Shown here: piece after piece, positions 17,267 through 24,961 of the stretch
Layout: every line of letters starts with the position of its first letter
Position numbering within the stretch: position 1 is the first letter of the stretch
Origin: UBA6821 sp044236545
GTDB lineage: Bacteria > Verrucomicrobiota > Verrucomicrobiia > Chthoniobacterales > UBA6821
Direction: 5' to 3'
DNA: 64,000 nucleotides
Assembly: GCA_044236545.1 (NCBI GenBank)
Contig: JBIIGI010000002.1
Span: forward strand, 1 to 64,000
The notes under the pieces: model-generated
What the model saw: only the letters and a program-made list of their open reading frames with translations
What the model was told of the DNA's origin: nothing
The model's database searches: none
Translations under genes and position numbers: made by a program

Positions 17267-18968
17267 CGACGGAATTGATCAGATTCGCGAGGTGGTGTCT
17301 GTCTCCGAGGCGGCTCTTCACGTCCGCCGCCAGCGGACGCAGAAACTCGATCGACTCCTGGAGCGTGGCGTGCTGCGGATAACCCTCGATCCTTTCCAGA
17401 GGAACCCCAGGCTCGCCGCAGAGATGCTGAAGAAGGAGGACAAGCCAGCGGAATCCCTTATCCGTCTCCATTTCCGGGTGCTTTTCGAGCAGGTGCAGGA
17501 GGCCCTTTACCTCCGTGTGGATGGTGTGATGCACGTCCGCGGCGACCGCCGAGCGGAAGCCGGACTGGGTGCTGAGCGAGGCAAACTGCTGCCGGTCGAT
17601 TCGGATCACCCGGAGCGTTGCCGGACGGCGCACGCCAGTGGTCGCGAGTTCGCGGCGGTTACCCAGCAATCCAAGATCCCCCAGAACTGCGGGACCCGAG
17701 ATCTCATGGACAACCTCGACCTCCGACCCTGCCATGCAGGAATCCGACTCGTCTTCTTCCGAACAGCTGATGATCAGGGGTTCGCTCGACTCCAGGATCA
17801 CCACCATCGCTTCCGAGACCTCACCCTGCCGAAGAAGCGGCTTCTCGGGCGTGAGATGGATCGTCTCAATCTTGTAGGAGGAGGCCGGATCGTCGATCGC
17901 ATGGAGCAGGATGGCTCCCATCAGTTTGCTGTCCGTGTGGGTGCATGGTATTTTTTCATAGGCCTCCCAGAGTGCCGCCACATCCGGTCGCTCCATAAGC
18001 TCCTCCCTGAGTCGCTGGCGTGCGGCCTTTTTGGCCGCCTTGGCCTTTTCTTGGCGCAACTCCATCCATTCGGCGTAAACCGGCTCCATCTCCTTGAGAA
18101 CCGAGCGGTCTGGGAAAAGCCAATTGCGGGAGAGTTCATCAATATGCCGATCGATATGCTCCTCCATGGAGATTCCGGTCATCGCGGCCGTGACCGGAAC
18201 CATTCGGAGAGCCGTTTCGCGCGCCATCGCGGTGATCCGTTCGCCGGGGGGATGCGACTTGAAGCGTTCTTCGTAGGCGCGGCAGAACTCGTTCTGGGCA
18301 TGAAAGTCCTTGGGCGCGCGGGATAGCCCCGTGGCTTTGCCCGTCTGGTAGAGAATAACGGTGAGGTTTTCACCAAGCCTTTGCCATGTCCGGCTGCCGG
18401 GCCGCACACCACAGGCGCGGTAACCGCGCATGATGTTGTCCACATAGGAGGCGGAGATGTAGGCGAAGTCGGCCTCGTATCCCGGCATGACTTCGGCGCC
18501 GGACTGTCCCTCGGCAAGATTGAGTATCCCTGAGGGAAGAACAACTCCTGCCACATGATGGCGTAGATTGACCACGCGGATGACTTCATGAAGGAACTTG
18601 GAATTCCGCGGCATCTTGAAGATCTGGCTGAACTCCCCGGTTCCAAAGAGTCGTTCCCCTGCCCTCAGGTGCCCCCCGTTGCGATAGGTCGTGGCCACGA
18701 CGGAGCTGGCACGAAGGGTCTGGTAAAGCGCCCCCCATCCATAGCCGAGAACGTCGCGCGTATAGTGCCCACGGTAGGCCAGCAGATTCCTGAAGGTGAA
18801 GAAACGGGTTAATAAATTGAAGAACGAACTCCTGCGACGGTCATTCCACTCCTTCTCGGAAATTTCCGGGATCGGCTGGATCATCTCTGGGGGAATGTAA
18901 TCCTCGAGCATCCCGCGGTGCCGGACAGCACCACCTGACTGATGGAAGGGGCATTTTGAGATGTTCAT
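17250..18968 (-). CDS. MpaB/DUF2236-like oxygenase fused to a cNMP-binding-like domain
   Basis: Protein of 572 aa with two parts. Residues about 65-290 look like the DUF2236 family (ER-bound oxygenase MpaB, latex-clearing protein), which are b-type heme enzymes that cleave isoprenoid chains. The helical pattern FLHEVIRVVNLRHHVAGVV, then YEADFAYISASYVDNIMRGY, then the charged helix before RNWLFPD fits. Residues about 365-470 resemble a cyclic-nucleotide-binding jelly roll (LLRQGEVSEAMVVILE, then GPAVLGDLGLLGNRRELATT). The usual ligand-contacting Glu of the phosphate cassette is Asp here. Overlaps the P450 gene by 4 bp. The oxygenase assignment is by pattern only and is moderately sure; the second domain is surer. 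Confidence 0.55.
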   Translation of the reverse strand: MNISKCPFHQSGGAVRHRGMLEDYIPPEMIQPIPEISEKEWNDRRRSSFFNLLTRFFTFRNLLAYRGHYTRDVLGYGWGALYQTLRASSVVATTYRNGGHLRAGERLFGTGEFSQIFKMPRNSKFLHEVIRVVNLRHHVAGVVLPSGILNLAEGQSGAEVMPGYEADFAYISASYVDNIMRGYRACGVRPGSRTWQRLGENLTVILYQTGKATGLSRAPKDFHAQNEFCRAYEERFKSHPPGERITAMARETALRMVPVTAAMTGISMEEHIDRHIDELSRNWLFPDRSVLKEMEPVYAEWMELRQEKAKAAKKAARQRLREELMERPDVAALWEAYEKIPCTHTDSKLMGAILLHAIDDPASSYKIETIHLTPEKPLLRQGEVSEAMVVILESSEPLIISCSEEDESDSCMAGSEVEVVHEISGPAVLGDLGLLGNRRELATTGVRRPATLRVIRIDRQQFASLSTQSGFRSAVAADVHHTIHTEVKGLLHLLEKHPEMETDKGFRWLVLLLQHLCGEPGVPLERIEGYPQHATLQESIEFLRPLAADVKSRLGDRHHLANLINSVVETIG

Positions 18969-20323
18969 GCGGTCAGTTTTTCAAGACGTAGCAGCACCGG
19001 TTTTTCAGGCCTCAGGGTCACGATCGGTCGTGGCAGGATGGTGCCCAGCTCCCAGAGCCTAGCTCGGAATCTCGTGAGGAGAGTGGCCAAAATAATCTGG
19101 GACTCGATCATCGCGAATCCCATTCCCATGCATACCCTGGGACCTGATCCGAAGGGAAGGTAGGCAAACTTGTTGGGCTGCTCTTCTTTCCCCGGCTCGA
19201 AACGCTCGGGTCGGAAAAGATCGGGTTCCTTCCATAGGTCGGGCTTTCGATGGATGGCGTAGGAGCTGATGATCACGAGGTCCCCCTTGGAGACGGATGT
19301 CTCTCCGAGCCGATCAGCCCCCAGGGCACGCCGATCGATCATCCAAACGGGTGGATAGAGGCGCAGGGCCTCCATGAAGACCATGCGGAGGCGCTTGAGA
19401 CGGTGGATATTCGCGAAGGTGGGCGTCTCTCCGCCTAGTTCACGAAGCACTTCCTCCCTGAGAACTTCCTGCTCCTCTGGGTGCCGGTCAAGAAGGTACC
19501 AGATCCAGGAAAGGGCATTGGCGGTGGTTTCATGCCCGGCGATCAGCATCGTCATCACCTCGTCGCGCAGTTGCCGATCAGACATTGTTTCCCCCGTCTC
19601 CTCATCCTTTGATGATATCAGGACGGTGAGGAGATCCGGGGAGGAGCCACCTTCTGCTCCGGCTTGACGGATGCGCGCACGCTTCCGCTCGATCATCCCG
19701 TCCACGATCCCTTGGAATTCACGCAGCGCGGCTCTGAGCCCTCGGTTACCTTGTGTCGGGATCCAAAGCGGCAATGCGATCCCGCTGGTAACCCGTCGTG
19801 CCAACTCGTTGAGAATGGTGGGAAAGAGTCTGTAAATCTCAGCGGCTTTGTCCGAGAGATCCGCCCCGAAGAGACATTCGGCGACCCCCTCAAGGGTCGT
19901 TCTCATCATCTCCGCGCAGGCATCGACCGGCGTGCCCTCCGAGGCCGCGCGTTCCCACCGATCCCCGCACTCCGCGGCAAGTCGCGAGAAAATGGGTGAA
20001 AGTCGCTCCAACTTGTCGGCATGGAAGGCGGGTTGGGCTATCCGCCGCTGGCGTCTCCAGAACGCTCCATTGCTGGTGAGCAGACCATTGCCTAGCGCCA
20101 CGCTGACCGAGCGGAAAGCAGGAGTGCGCTTATCGTAATTTGCCTGATTCTCGACGAGGACATGCCTGACAAGCGCCGGATCTCCAATTAGGAGCCCCCG
20201 CTTAGGACCGATTCTAAGCGGAGTGACGGCGTTTTCCCGAGCTGACTCGGTGAAGATAGCCAGCACTTCGGTTCTTAGTCGGGGAAGATCGCCGAGCAGA
20301 TAGTGTTTAAGAAATCCGATCAT
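18965..20323 (-). CDS. Cytochrome P450
   Basis: Heme monooxygenase, 452 aa, soluble bacterial type resembling the CYP102/CYP4-like branch. I-helix oxygen-activation motif AGHETT at 262-267, K-helix ExxR (EALR) at 318-321, PERF at 372-375, and heme-binding loop FGSGPRVCMG with the proximal Cys at 398. No membrane anchor and no fused reductase, so it needs separate redox partners that are not seen nearby. It overlaps the plsC stop at its start and the oxygenase start at its end by 4 bp each, so all three are probably one transcript. The substrate is likely a fatty acyl chain or terpenoid, judging by context. Confidence 0.93.
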   Translation of the reverse strand: MIGFLKHYLLGDLPRLRTEVLAIFTESARENAVTPLRIGPKRGLLIGDPALVRHVLVENQANYDKRTPAFRSVSVALGNGLLTSNGAFWRRQRRIAQPAFHADKLERLSPIFSRLAAECGDRWERAASEGTPVDACAEMMRTTLEGVAECLFGADLSDKAAEIYRLFPTILNELARRVTSGIALPLWIPTQGNRGLRAALREFQGIVDGMIERKRARIRQAGAEGGSSPDLLTVLISSKDEETGETMSDRQLRDEVMTMLIAGHETTANALSWIWYLLDRHPEEQEVLREEVLRELGGETPTFANIHRLKRLRMVFMEALRLYPPVWMIDRRALGADRLGETSVSKGDLVIISSYAIHRKPDLWKEPDLFRPERFEPGKEEQPNKFAYLPFGSGPRVCMGMGFAMIESQIILATLLTRFRARLWELGTILPRPIVTLRPEKPVLLRLEKLTA

Positions 20324-21126
20324 GGCAGGGCGCCGTTGCCTTGAAGAAGATTCTGAACGGCGTTTCTCGAGGAGGTCGCCAGGATTTGGCGATCCTCCAC
20401 TGATAAACCTTGTGTGGTAACGGGTTCTCCAATTCGGACCTCCATGCTCGCAGGACGGACGCGGAATCCCCCGCGACGGAGCATCCTGTTACTTCCGACG
20501 ATGCAGATCGGAAGGATGTCGGCACCAACGATGATTGCGGAGGCAAAGGTGCCGGCGGAGAATTGCGCGACCTTTCCATCATGGGATCTCGTCCCCTCTG
20601 GAAAACTGACTGTCCACTCACCGCGTGCAAGGGCTTCACTCAGTTCGGAAATCCCGGCGGTAGCGCGACGCCGCGTCGACCGATCTACAAAGATGGTGCC
20701 GACGGCTTTACCAAAAGCACCAATAAGAGGAATGGATGACAACTCGCTCTTTCCGATGAAATGCACGGGAAGGGGAAGTGCGCGGTACAGGATCGGAATG
20801 TCGGCGTAGGATTGGTGATTGCAGACAACAAGGGTCGGGCGTGAGGGGTTTATGTTTTCCAATCCTGAAACCCGGAGACGGGAAAGCCCTCCCCCGATGA
20901 TGATCGGCGCCCAAAGATGACGGGCCATCCAGAGCGAAGGTTCCGAACGCCTTGTGAGAAAGCGAACCAGAAGCGCCGGAGGGATCAGGAGCATGCAGAC
21001 TAAACCGAGGCTAATGGCTTGGATCAGATTGACCGGCGCCCAAAGCAGCGTCTCCCACAGACTCTCTGCATCGGATTGCTCCCTGCAGATTGCGTCGCCC
21101 AAAACGCCGCAGTTGTCCTTGATCAT
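20320..21126 (-). CDS. 1-acyl-glycerol-3-phosphate acyltransferase (PlsC type), copy 1
   Basis: Membrane-bound acyltransferase, 268 aa. Motif I NHQSYADIP (H-x4-D), motif II region KAVGTIFVDRST and motif III FPEGTRS are present, and a hydrophobic anchor (LIQAISLGLVCMLLIPPALL) precedes them. It adds the second acyl chain to lysophosphatidate or a related acceptor. Start MIKDN at 21126 is chosen because it begins just after the desaturase stop (21132); longer in-frame ORFs run into that gene. A close paralogue at 23419-24231 is interrupted. Confidence 0.88.
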   Translation of the reverse strand: MIKDNCGVLGDAICREQSDAESLWETLLWAPVNLIQAISLGLVCMLLIPPALLVRFLTRRSEPSLWMARHLWAPIIIGGGLSRLRVSGLENINPSRPTLVVCNHQSYADIPILYRALPLPVHFIGKSELSSIPLIGAFGKAVGTIFVDRSTRRRATAGISELSEALARGEWTVSFPEGTRSHDGKVAQFSAGTFASAIIVGADILPICIVGSNRMLRRGGFRVRPASMEVRIGEPVTTQGLSVEDRQILATSSRNAVQNLLQGNGALP

Positions 21127-21131
21127 CGGGA

Positions 21132-22097
21132 TCACGGGGTTGGCTTTTCCGGCAGAGCGACCTTGACGGAATTTGCCAGTCCTACCCATTTCATGGCGGA
21201 GATCACCATCCAACTCGGATCGATCTGCCACCACTCGAGACCATGCCGCGCGCTGGTCGGAAAAGCATGGTGGTTGTTGTGCCATCCCTCCCCTAGACCA
21301 AGAATTCCCATCAGGGCGTTGTTGCGGCTCTCGTCGCCGGTCTCGTGATCATGGCTTCCCCAGAAGTGACAGATGCTGTTCACGCTCCAGGTCACGTGGT
21401 GAACCATGAAGACGCGCACCAACCCTCCCCAGATGAAACCGAGCAGCGCACCGGTCCAGGTCCACGTGACCAAGCCCGCGATCACTGTCGGAATCAGCAA
21501 TCCCAACACCACCCAGAGCGGGAAGAGTCGGTTGATGGTCACAATGCGCGGATCAGCCAACAGATCGGGAGCGTAGCGGGTCTGATCTGTATGGTTGTAC
21601 TCATCATAAAAGGTCCATCCCACATGGGCGTGAAGGAGCCCCTTCGCCGCGCCGAGAAACCCGGGCTTCCTGCCAGCATGCGGTGAGTGGGGATCCATCT
21701 CCTTGTCGGAGTGTCGGTGATGCCTGCGATGCGTGGCCACCCACCAGATGACAGGGCCCTCGATCGCCATGCTACCGAGGATTCCAAGTGTCCAGACAAC
21801 GGCCGGACTGGTCTTGAAGCCCGCATGCGTGAAGAGCCGGTGAAACCCGATCGTGATGCCGAAGCCGGTCAGCAGATACATCACGACGAAGAGCGTCAGG
21901 TAAAGGGGGCCGAAGTAACCGCCCCATAGCAGGGCCATTGCCGCAATCACGCCGATCGGCGGCAGGAAGACCACCACGATGCGTATGAGCTTCCAGAGAA
22001 GGGTGTTGGGCTGTACCCAACGAACCTCATTTCCCGTACCCTTCGGCACATTCTCATTGGCGATTTCTTTATGCATGGACGGTACAATACTACTCAC
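21132..22097 (-). CDS. Acyl-CoA/acyl-lipid delta-9-type desaturase, copy 1
   Basis: Membrane di-iron desaturase, 321 aa. The three histidine boxes are intact: HRLFTHAGF (HxxxxH), HRRHHRHSD (HxxHH) and HNNHHAF (HxxHH). The fourth His-containing segment VHHVTWSVNSICH is also present. Four to five hydrophobic segments flank them. It introduces a double bond into fatty acyl chains. Start is either the GTG at 22097 or the ATG at 22076 (MHKEIANEN). A T-rich strand with AAAGGATTA lies just upstream, and a similar sequence precedes copy 2 near 30100, which shows that the duplication includes the leader. Confidence 0.9.
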   Translation of the reverse strand: MSSIVPSMHKEIANENVPKGTGNEVRWVQPNTLLWKLIRIVVVFLPPIGVIAAMALLWGGYFGPLYLTLFVVMYLLTGFGITIGFHRLFTHAGFKTSPAVVWTLGILGSMAIEGPVIWWVATHRRHHRHSDKEMDPHSPHAGRKPGFLGAAKGLLHAHVGWTFYDEYNHTDQTRYAPDLLADPRIVTINRLFPLWVVLGLLIPTVIAGLVTWTWTGALLGFIWGGLVRVFMVHHVTWSVNSICHFWGSHDHETGDESRNNALMGILGLGEGWHNNHHAFPTSARHGLEWWQIDPSWMVISAMKWVGLANSVKVALPEKPTP

Positions 22098-22122
22098 TAA
22101 TCCTTTAACAAAAACAAGTTTC

Positions 22123-23316
22123 CTAGGGCATCCGGGACCACGACATCAGGAGATTCGCCCAGACATCCAGTCGCTCTTTTAAAGTCGCTTCCGGATTAAC
22201 GGTTCCAGTTTTTTGGCTGAAGTAACTTTTATTTTCCAAAATCAGTTCCAGATAAGCCTCTCTCAGCGCATTTATGAAGTGATCTGCCGTTGTTGATTCA
22301 TCCCACGGCACAAAACGATGTCGCAGGCCAAGTGCCGCCGCGCGTGCCGCATTCTTTTGCTGCTCGGGTTGTGCCGTGACGATGAGAAGAATAGGCTTGT
22401 ACAGAGACTGAGCAGTGGCGAGTGCCGCCATGCCGGGAGCTGACACAAGCACCTCGGCGCGGGATGCGATATCGATCCAATCCGTTGCGTAGGGCTGCCA
22501 TCCGGGGCGCCCTGCATACCCCTCGCCTAGGAAGAAAACGGGATTCCCAGCGGACTCATCGCCACTTTCCTGACGATGTTCATGTGGAGAGTGGACAATT
22601 GCTTCCTGAAGCCCCCTTTCCAAGGCGTCTGCCAAGGCAGGATCGGAAAAATGAGGGTTAAGATAGACCGCGACTTTCCGAGAGGGCGGCTTGCCCCGCC
22701 CCTCATCGATCAAGGCAATGGGGGTGGGCAATTGATGTTCCGGCGATGAGCAATCCACCTGCCCGGGAAGCGGGAAGGCGAAATCATGCACAAGCCTTCC
22801 CCGGGCTCGCGACAGCCCCAGTCGCACCAACCAACGGAAGAAATGCGCCCAAGGGCCCATCATGCGTCCCATGAAGTTACGTTCGAGGGACTCCCTCAAA
22901 CTCCAGCCATAAACATGCACGGTTCGCTTGCGCCAAGGGTGGAGACCTCCCATCACCAGAAGGGCGGGGTGGAAGGAATCGTTCACGATCAGATCCACCC
23001 CGGCTGCTCGATGTGACAAGCGGCGGATATCACGGAGCATGTGCCAGGGCAGGAAAAAATAGGTCGCGATCCGCAGATCCGTGGCCCATGTCCGCATTTT
23101 TTGTCTCTTGTCGAAAAGCACCGTGTAGTGACGCGACAACACCTCGGCCGGCACCCCGAATTCGGCGAGGAATTCGCGACCTTCATCCGATGTGGTGAGA
23201 ACCGAAACTTTCGCCCCTCGGGCACATAGGGCATGATAAAGCAACTGTCCGCGCATCAGATGCCCCCTCGCGTCGGCGGTGGCCATCAGGAGAATGTGAG
23301 GTTTTAAAACAGACAA
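22123..23316 (-). CDS. GT-B-fold glycosyltransferase-like protein
   Basis: Protein of 397 aa. The N-terminus (HILLMATADARGHLMRGQLLYHALCARGAKVSVLTTS) is a Rossmann start like those of MurG/UDP-sugar transferases. The C-terminal half has WIDIASRAEVLVSAPGMAALATAQSLYKPILLIVTAQPEQQKNAARAAALG, the expected nucleotide-sugar site and acceptor switch. No signal peptide. It may glycosylate a lipid made by the neighbouring acyltransferase and desaturase genes. The 102-bp gap to the divergent plsC copy 2 probably carries promoters for both. Confidence 0.7.
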   Translation of the reverse strand: MSVLKPHILLMATADARGHLMRGQLLYHALCARGAKVSVLTTSDEGREFLAEFGVPAEVLSRHYTVLFDKRQKMRTWATDLRIATYFFLPWHMLRDIRRLSHRAAGVDLIVNDSFHPALLVMGGLHPWRKRTVHVYGWSLRESLERNFMGRMMGPWAHFFRWLVRLGLSRARGRLVHDFAFPLPGQVDCSSPEHQLPTPIALIDEGRGKPPSRKVAVYLNPHFSDPALADALERGLQEAIVHSPHEHRQESGDESAGNPVFFLGEGYAGRPGWQPYATDWIDIASRAEVLVSAPGMAALATAQSLYKPILLIVTAQPEQQKNAARAAALGLRHRFVPWDESTTADHFINALREAYLELILENKSYFSQKTGTVNPEATLKERLDVWANLLMSWSRMP

Positions 23317-23418
23317 AACGATGAGTTGCTAAAGGATGTATGACTGACCTCGGTGGTTAAAATAGACCTAGGCCATTAGAGGCCAGCACCTATTATCGTT
23401 CCAGCATTTTGCCCATCA

Positions 23419-24231
23419 ATGCACGCACGTCACGCCAGTCCTTTATCAGAGGACACGCCCTGCCCTTTGAAAGAGAGCTTCCTCAAATTCTTGCTCTGGA
23501 TGCCCGTGAACATTCTTCAGGGGATCTGCCTTGGCGTCCTGTGTGGAGTCGTGATTCCACTGGCGATTGCAGCCCGGAAGATTTCCGGAAATTCCGAACC
23601 GGCCCTTTGGATGGCTCGAAATGTCTGGGCGCGGGTCATTCTCGCGGGCGGCCTCTCCAGCTTGCGCGTCGAGGGGGTGGAAAACTTATCCCTCGGGAGC
23701 CCTGCGCTCATTGTCTCCAATCACCGATCTTATGCCGATATTCCGATCCTCTACCGGGCACTTCTGATTCCGCTTAATTTTGCAGGCAAAAAGGTGGTGG
23801 AACGCATGCCGCTGATCGGAATGTTTGGGCGTGCCGTTGGGATGATTTTCCTCGACCGTTCCACCCATCAACGCGCCGCCAAGGGCATCCTTGATCTCAA
23901 GGCTGCATTGGAATGCGGTGAATGAATGGCTGTTTTCCCGGAAGGAACCCGATCGGTGGACGGAACTCTCGGCCGCTTTGCCTCGGGATCATTTGCCGCG
24001 GCAATCGCAGTAGGCGCGGATGTCTTGCCGGTGGCAATTTTGGGAAGCGATAGGATGCTGCGCAGGGGTGGCTTCTTGGTGCGCCCCTCAAGGATCCGAG
24101 TGCTGATCGGAAAATCGATTCCCACGACCGGTCTCGCTTCGGGCGACCGTTTCGAACTGGCGGCGAAAACCAACGCTGCGGTATCGGCACTGATCGCAGG
24201 CGCAGACCCAAGTGCGTTAAGGAGTCGCTAG
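23419..24231 (+). pseudogene. PlsC-type acyltransferase, copy 2, interrupted by an in-frame TGA
   Basis: The frame encodes a full PlsC homologue (about 270 codons) closely similar to copy 1: an anchor LQGICLGVLCGVVIPLAIAA, motif I NHRSYADIP, FGRAVGMIFLDRST, then FPEGTRS and RMLRRGGFLVRPSRI. Between motif I and motif III the codon at 23923-23925 is TGA. The intact paralogue has Trp there (GEW in copy 1, GE-stop here), so a TGG-to-TGA change explains it. An ATG follows at once at 23926, so two fragments of 168 and 101 aa could be made. TGA is used as a normal stop elsewhere (nadC, ribE, ruvB), so it is not read as Trp. Most likely a recent nonsense mutant. Ends tail-to-tail with the HAD gene, overlapping by 4 bp. 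Confidence 0.8.
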
Positions 24232-24956
24232 CGGCTCCTTAATTCGTGAACAGGCCACCCGCTTAGCAGTGCCTTGCGGGCAAGTTCCCTGTCCGGGGTG
24301 ACTGCGTTTGGAAATCCCACCGAGTGTAGCAAGGGAAGATCGTTGATGCTGTCGCTGTAGGCACTGGAAGCGGCGAGGTCAATCCCTCGCTCCCCGGCTA
24401 ATGAAACAACCGCCTTCGCTTTCTCCAGGCCATGCAGAATACCCTGCGGGATGCGACCGGTGTAGCGGCCGGCCACCACTTCGGCGCGGGTCCCAAGGCC
24501 CCCGGTGAAGCCCAAATTCTCCGCCAACATCTGCGATAGCTCCTGTGGCGAGGCGGTCACGATCCAAACCTCCTTTCCGCTATCGAGATGGCGGCGGGCC
24601 ATCTCCACAACAACGTCTCGGATGGCAGGCCTGATCGACTCGTCGATGATTTCCCTGCCGATGCAAACCATCTCGGCGACTTCGGCACCCTTCACGAAGG
24701 ACGCGGCGAAGTTTCCCCAGATCCGCGGAGCCCCCGTCAGCTCTTTCCGGGTGAGCATGAAGCGTAGATTGGCGAGGATGAAACGCGCCGCCTCGACGGG
24801 TGAAAACATTCCCCTCTTAAAACCTCCCCAGCCGAGATGAAAAAGCGAGGAGCCGCTGATCAGTGTGTTATCGAGGTCAATGAATGCCGCTGATCGGCCG
24901 GTCATCGTCCCGGTTTTCATCGGCAACCCAGGCCCGTCATGACCGGAAGGATCCAT
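24228..24956 (-). CDS. HAD-IB family phosphatase
   Basis: Haloacid-dehalogenase-type hydrolase of subfamily IB, 242 aa. Motif I FIDLDNTLISGSS (DxDxT variant DLDNT), motif II VTASPQE, and motif III/IV YSDSINDLPLL. An alpha-helical cap lies between I and II, as in phosphoserine phosphatase-like enzymes. Such enzymes often pair with PlsC acyltransferases and dephosphorylate lysophospholipid or phosphatidic acid intermediates. The start may be the later ATG at 24920 (MKTGT). Lies 5 bp after the ABC transporter stop. Confidence 0.82.
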   Translation of the reverse strand: MDPSGHDGPGLPMKTGTMTGRSAAFIDLDNTLISGSSLFHLGWGGFKRGMFSPVEAARFILANLRFMLTRKELTGAPRIWGNFAASFVKGAEVAEMVCIGREIIDESIRPAIRDVVVEMARRHLDSGKEVWIVTASPQELSQMLAENLGFTGGLGTRAEVVAGRYTGRIPQGILHGLEKAKAVVSLAGERGIDLAASSAYSDSINDLPLLHSVGFPNAVTPDRELARKALLSGWPVHELRSR

Positions 24957-24961
24957 GATTC

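Noticed and set aside
23923..23925. TGA read as tryptophan
   Set aside because: nadC, ribE, ruvB, tsaD neighbours and many others end at TGA in the normal way, so the code is standard.
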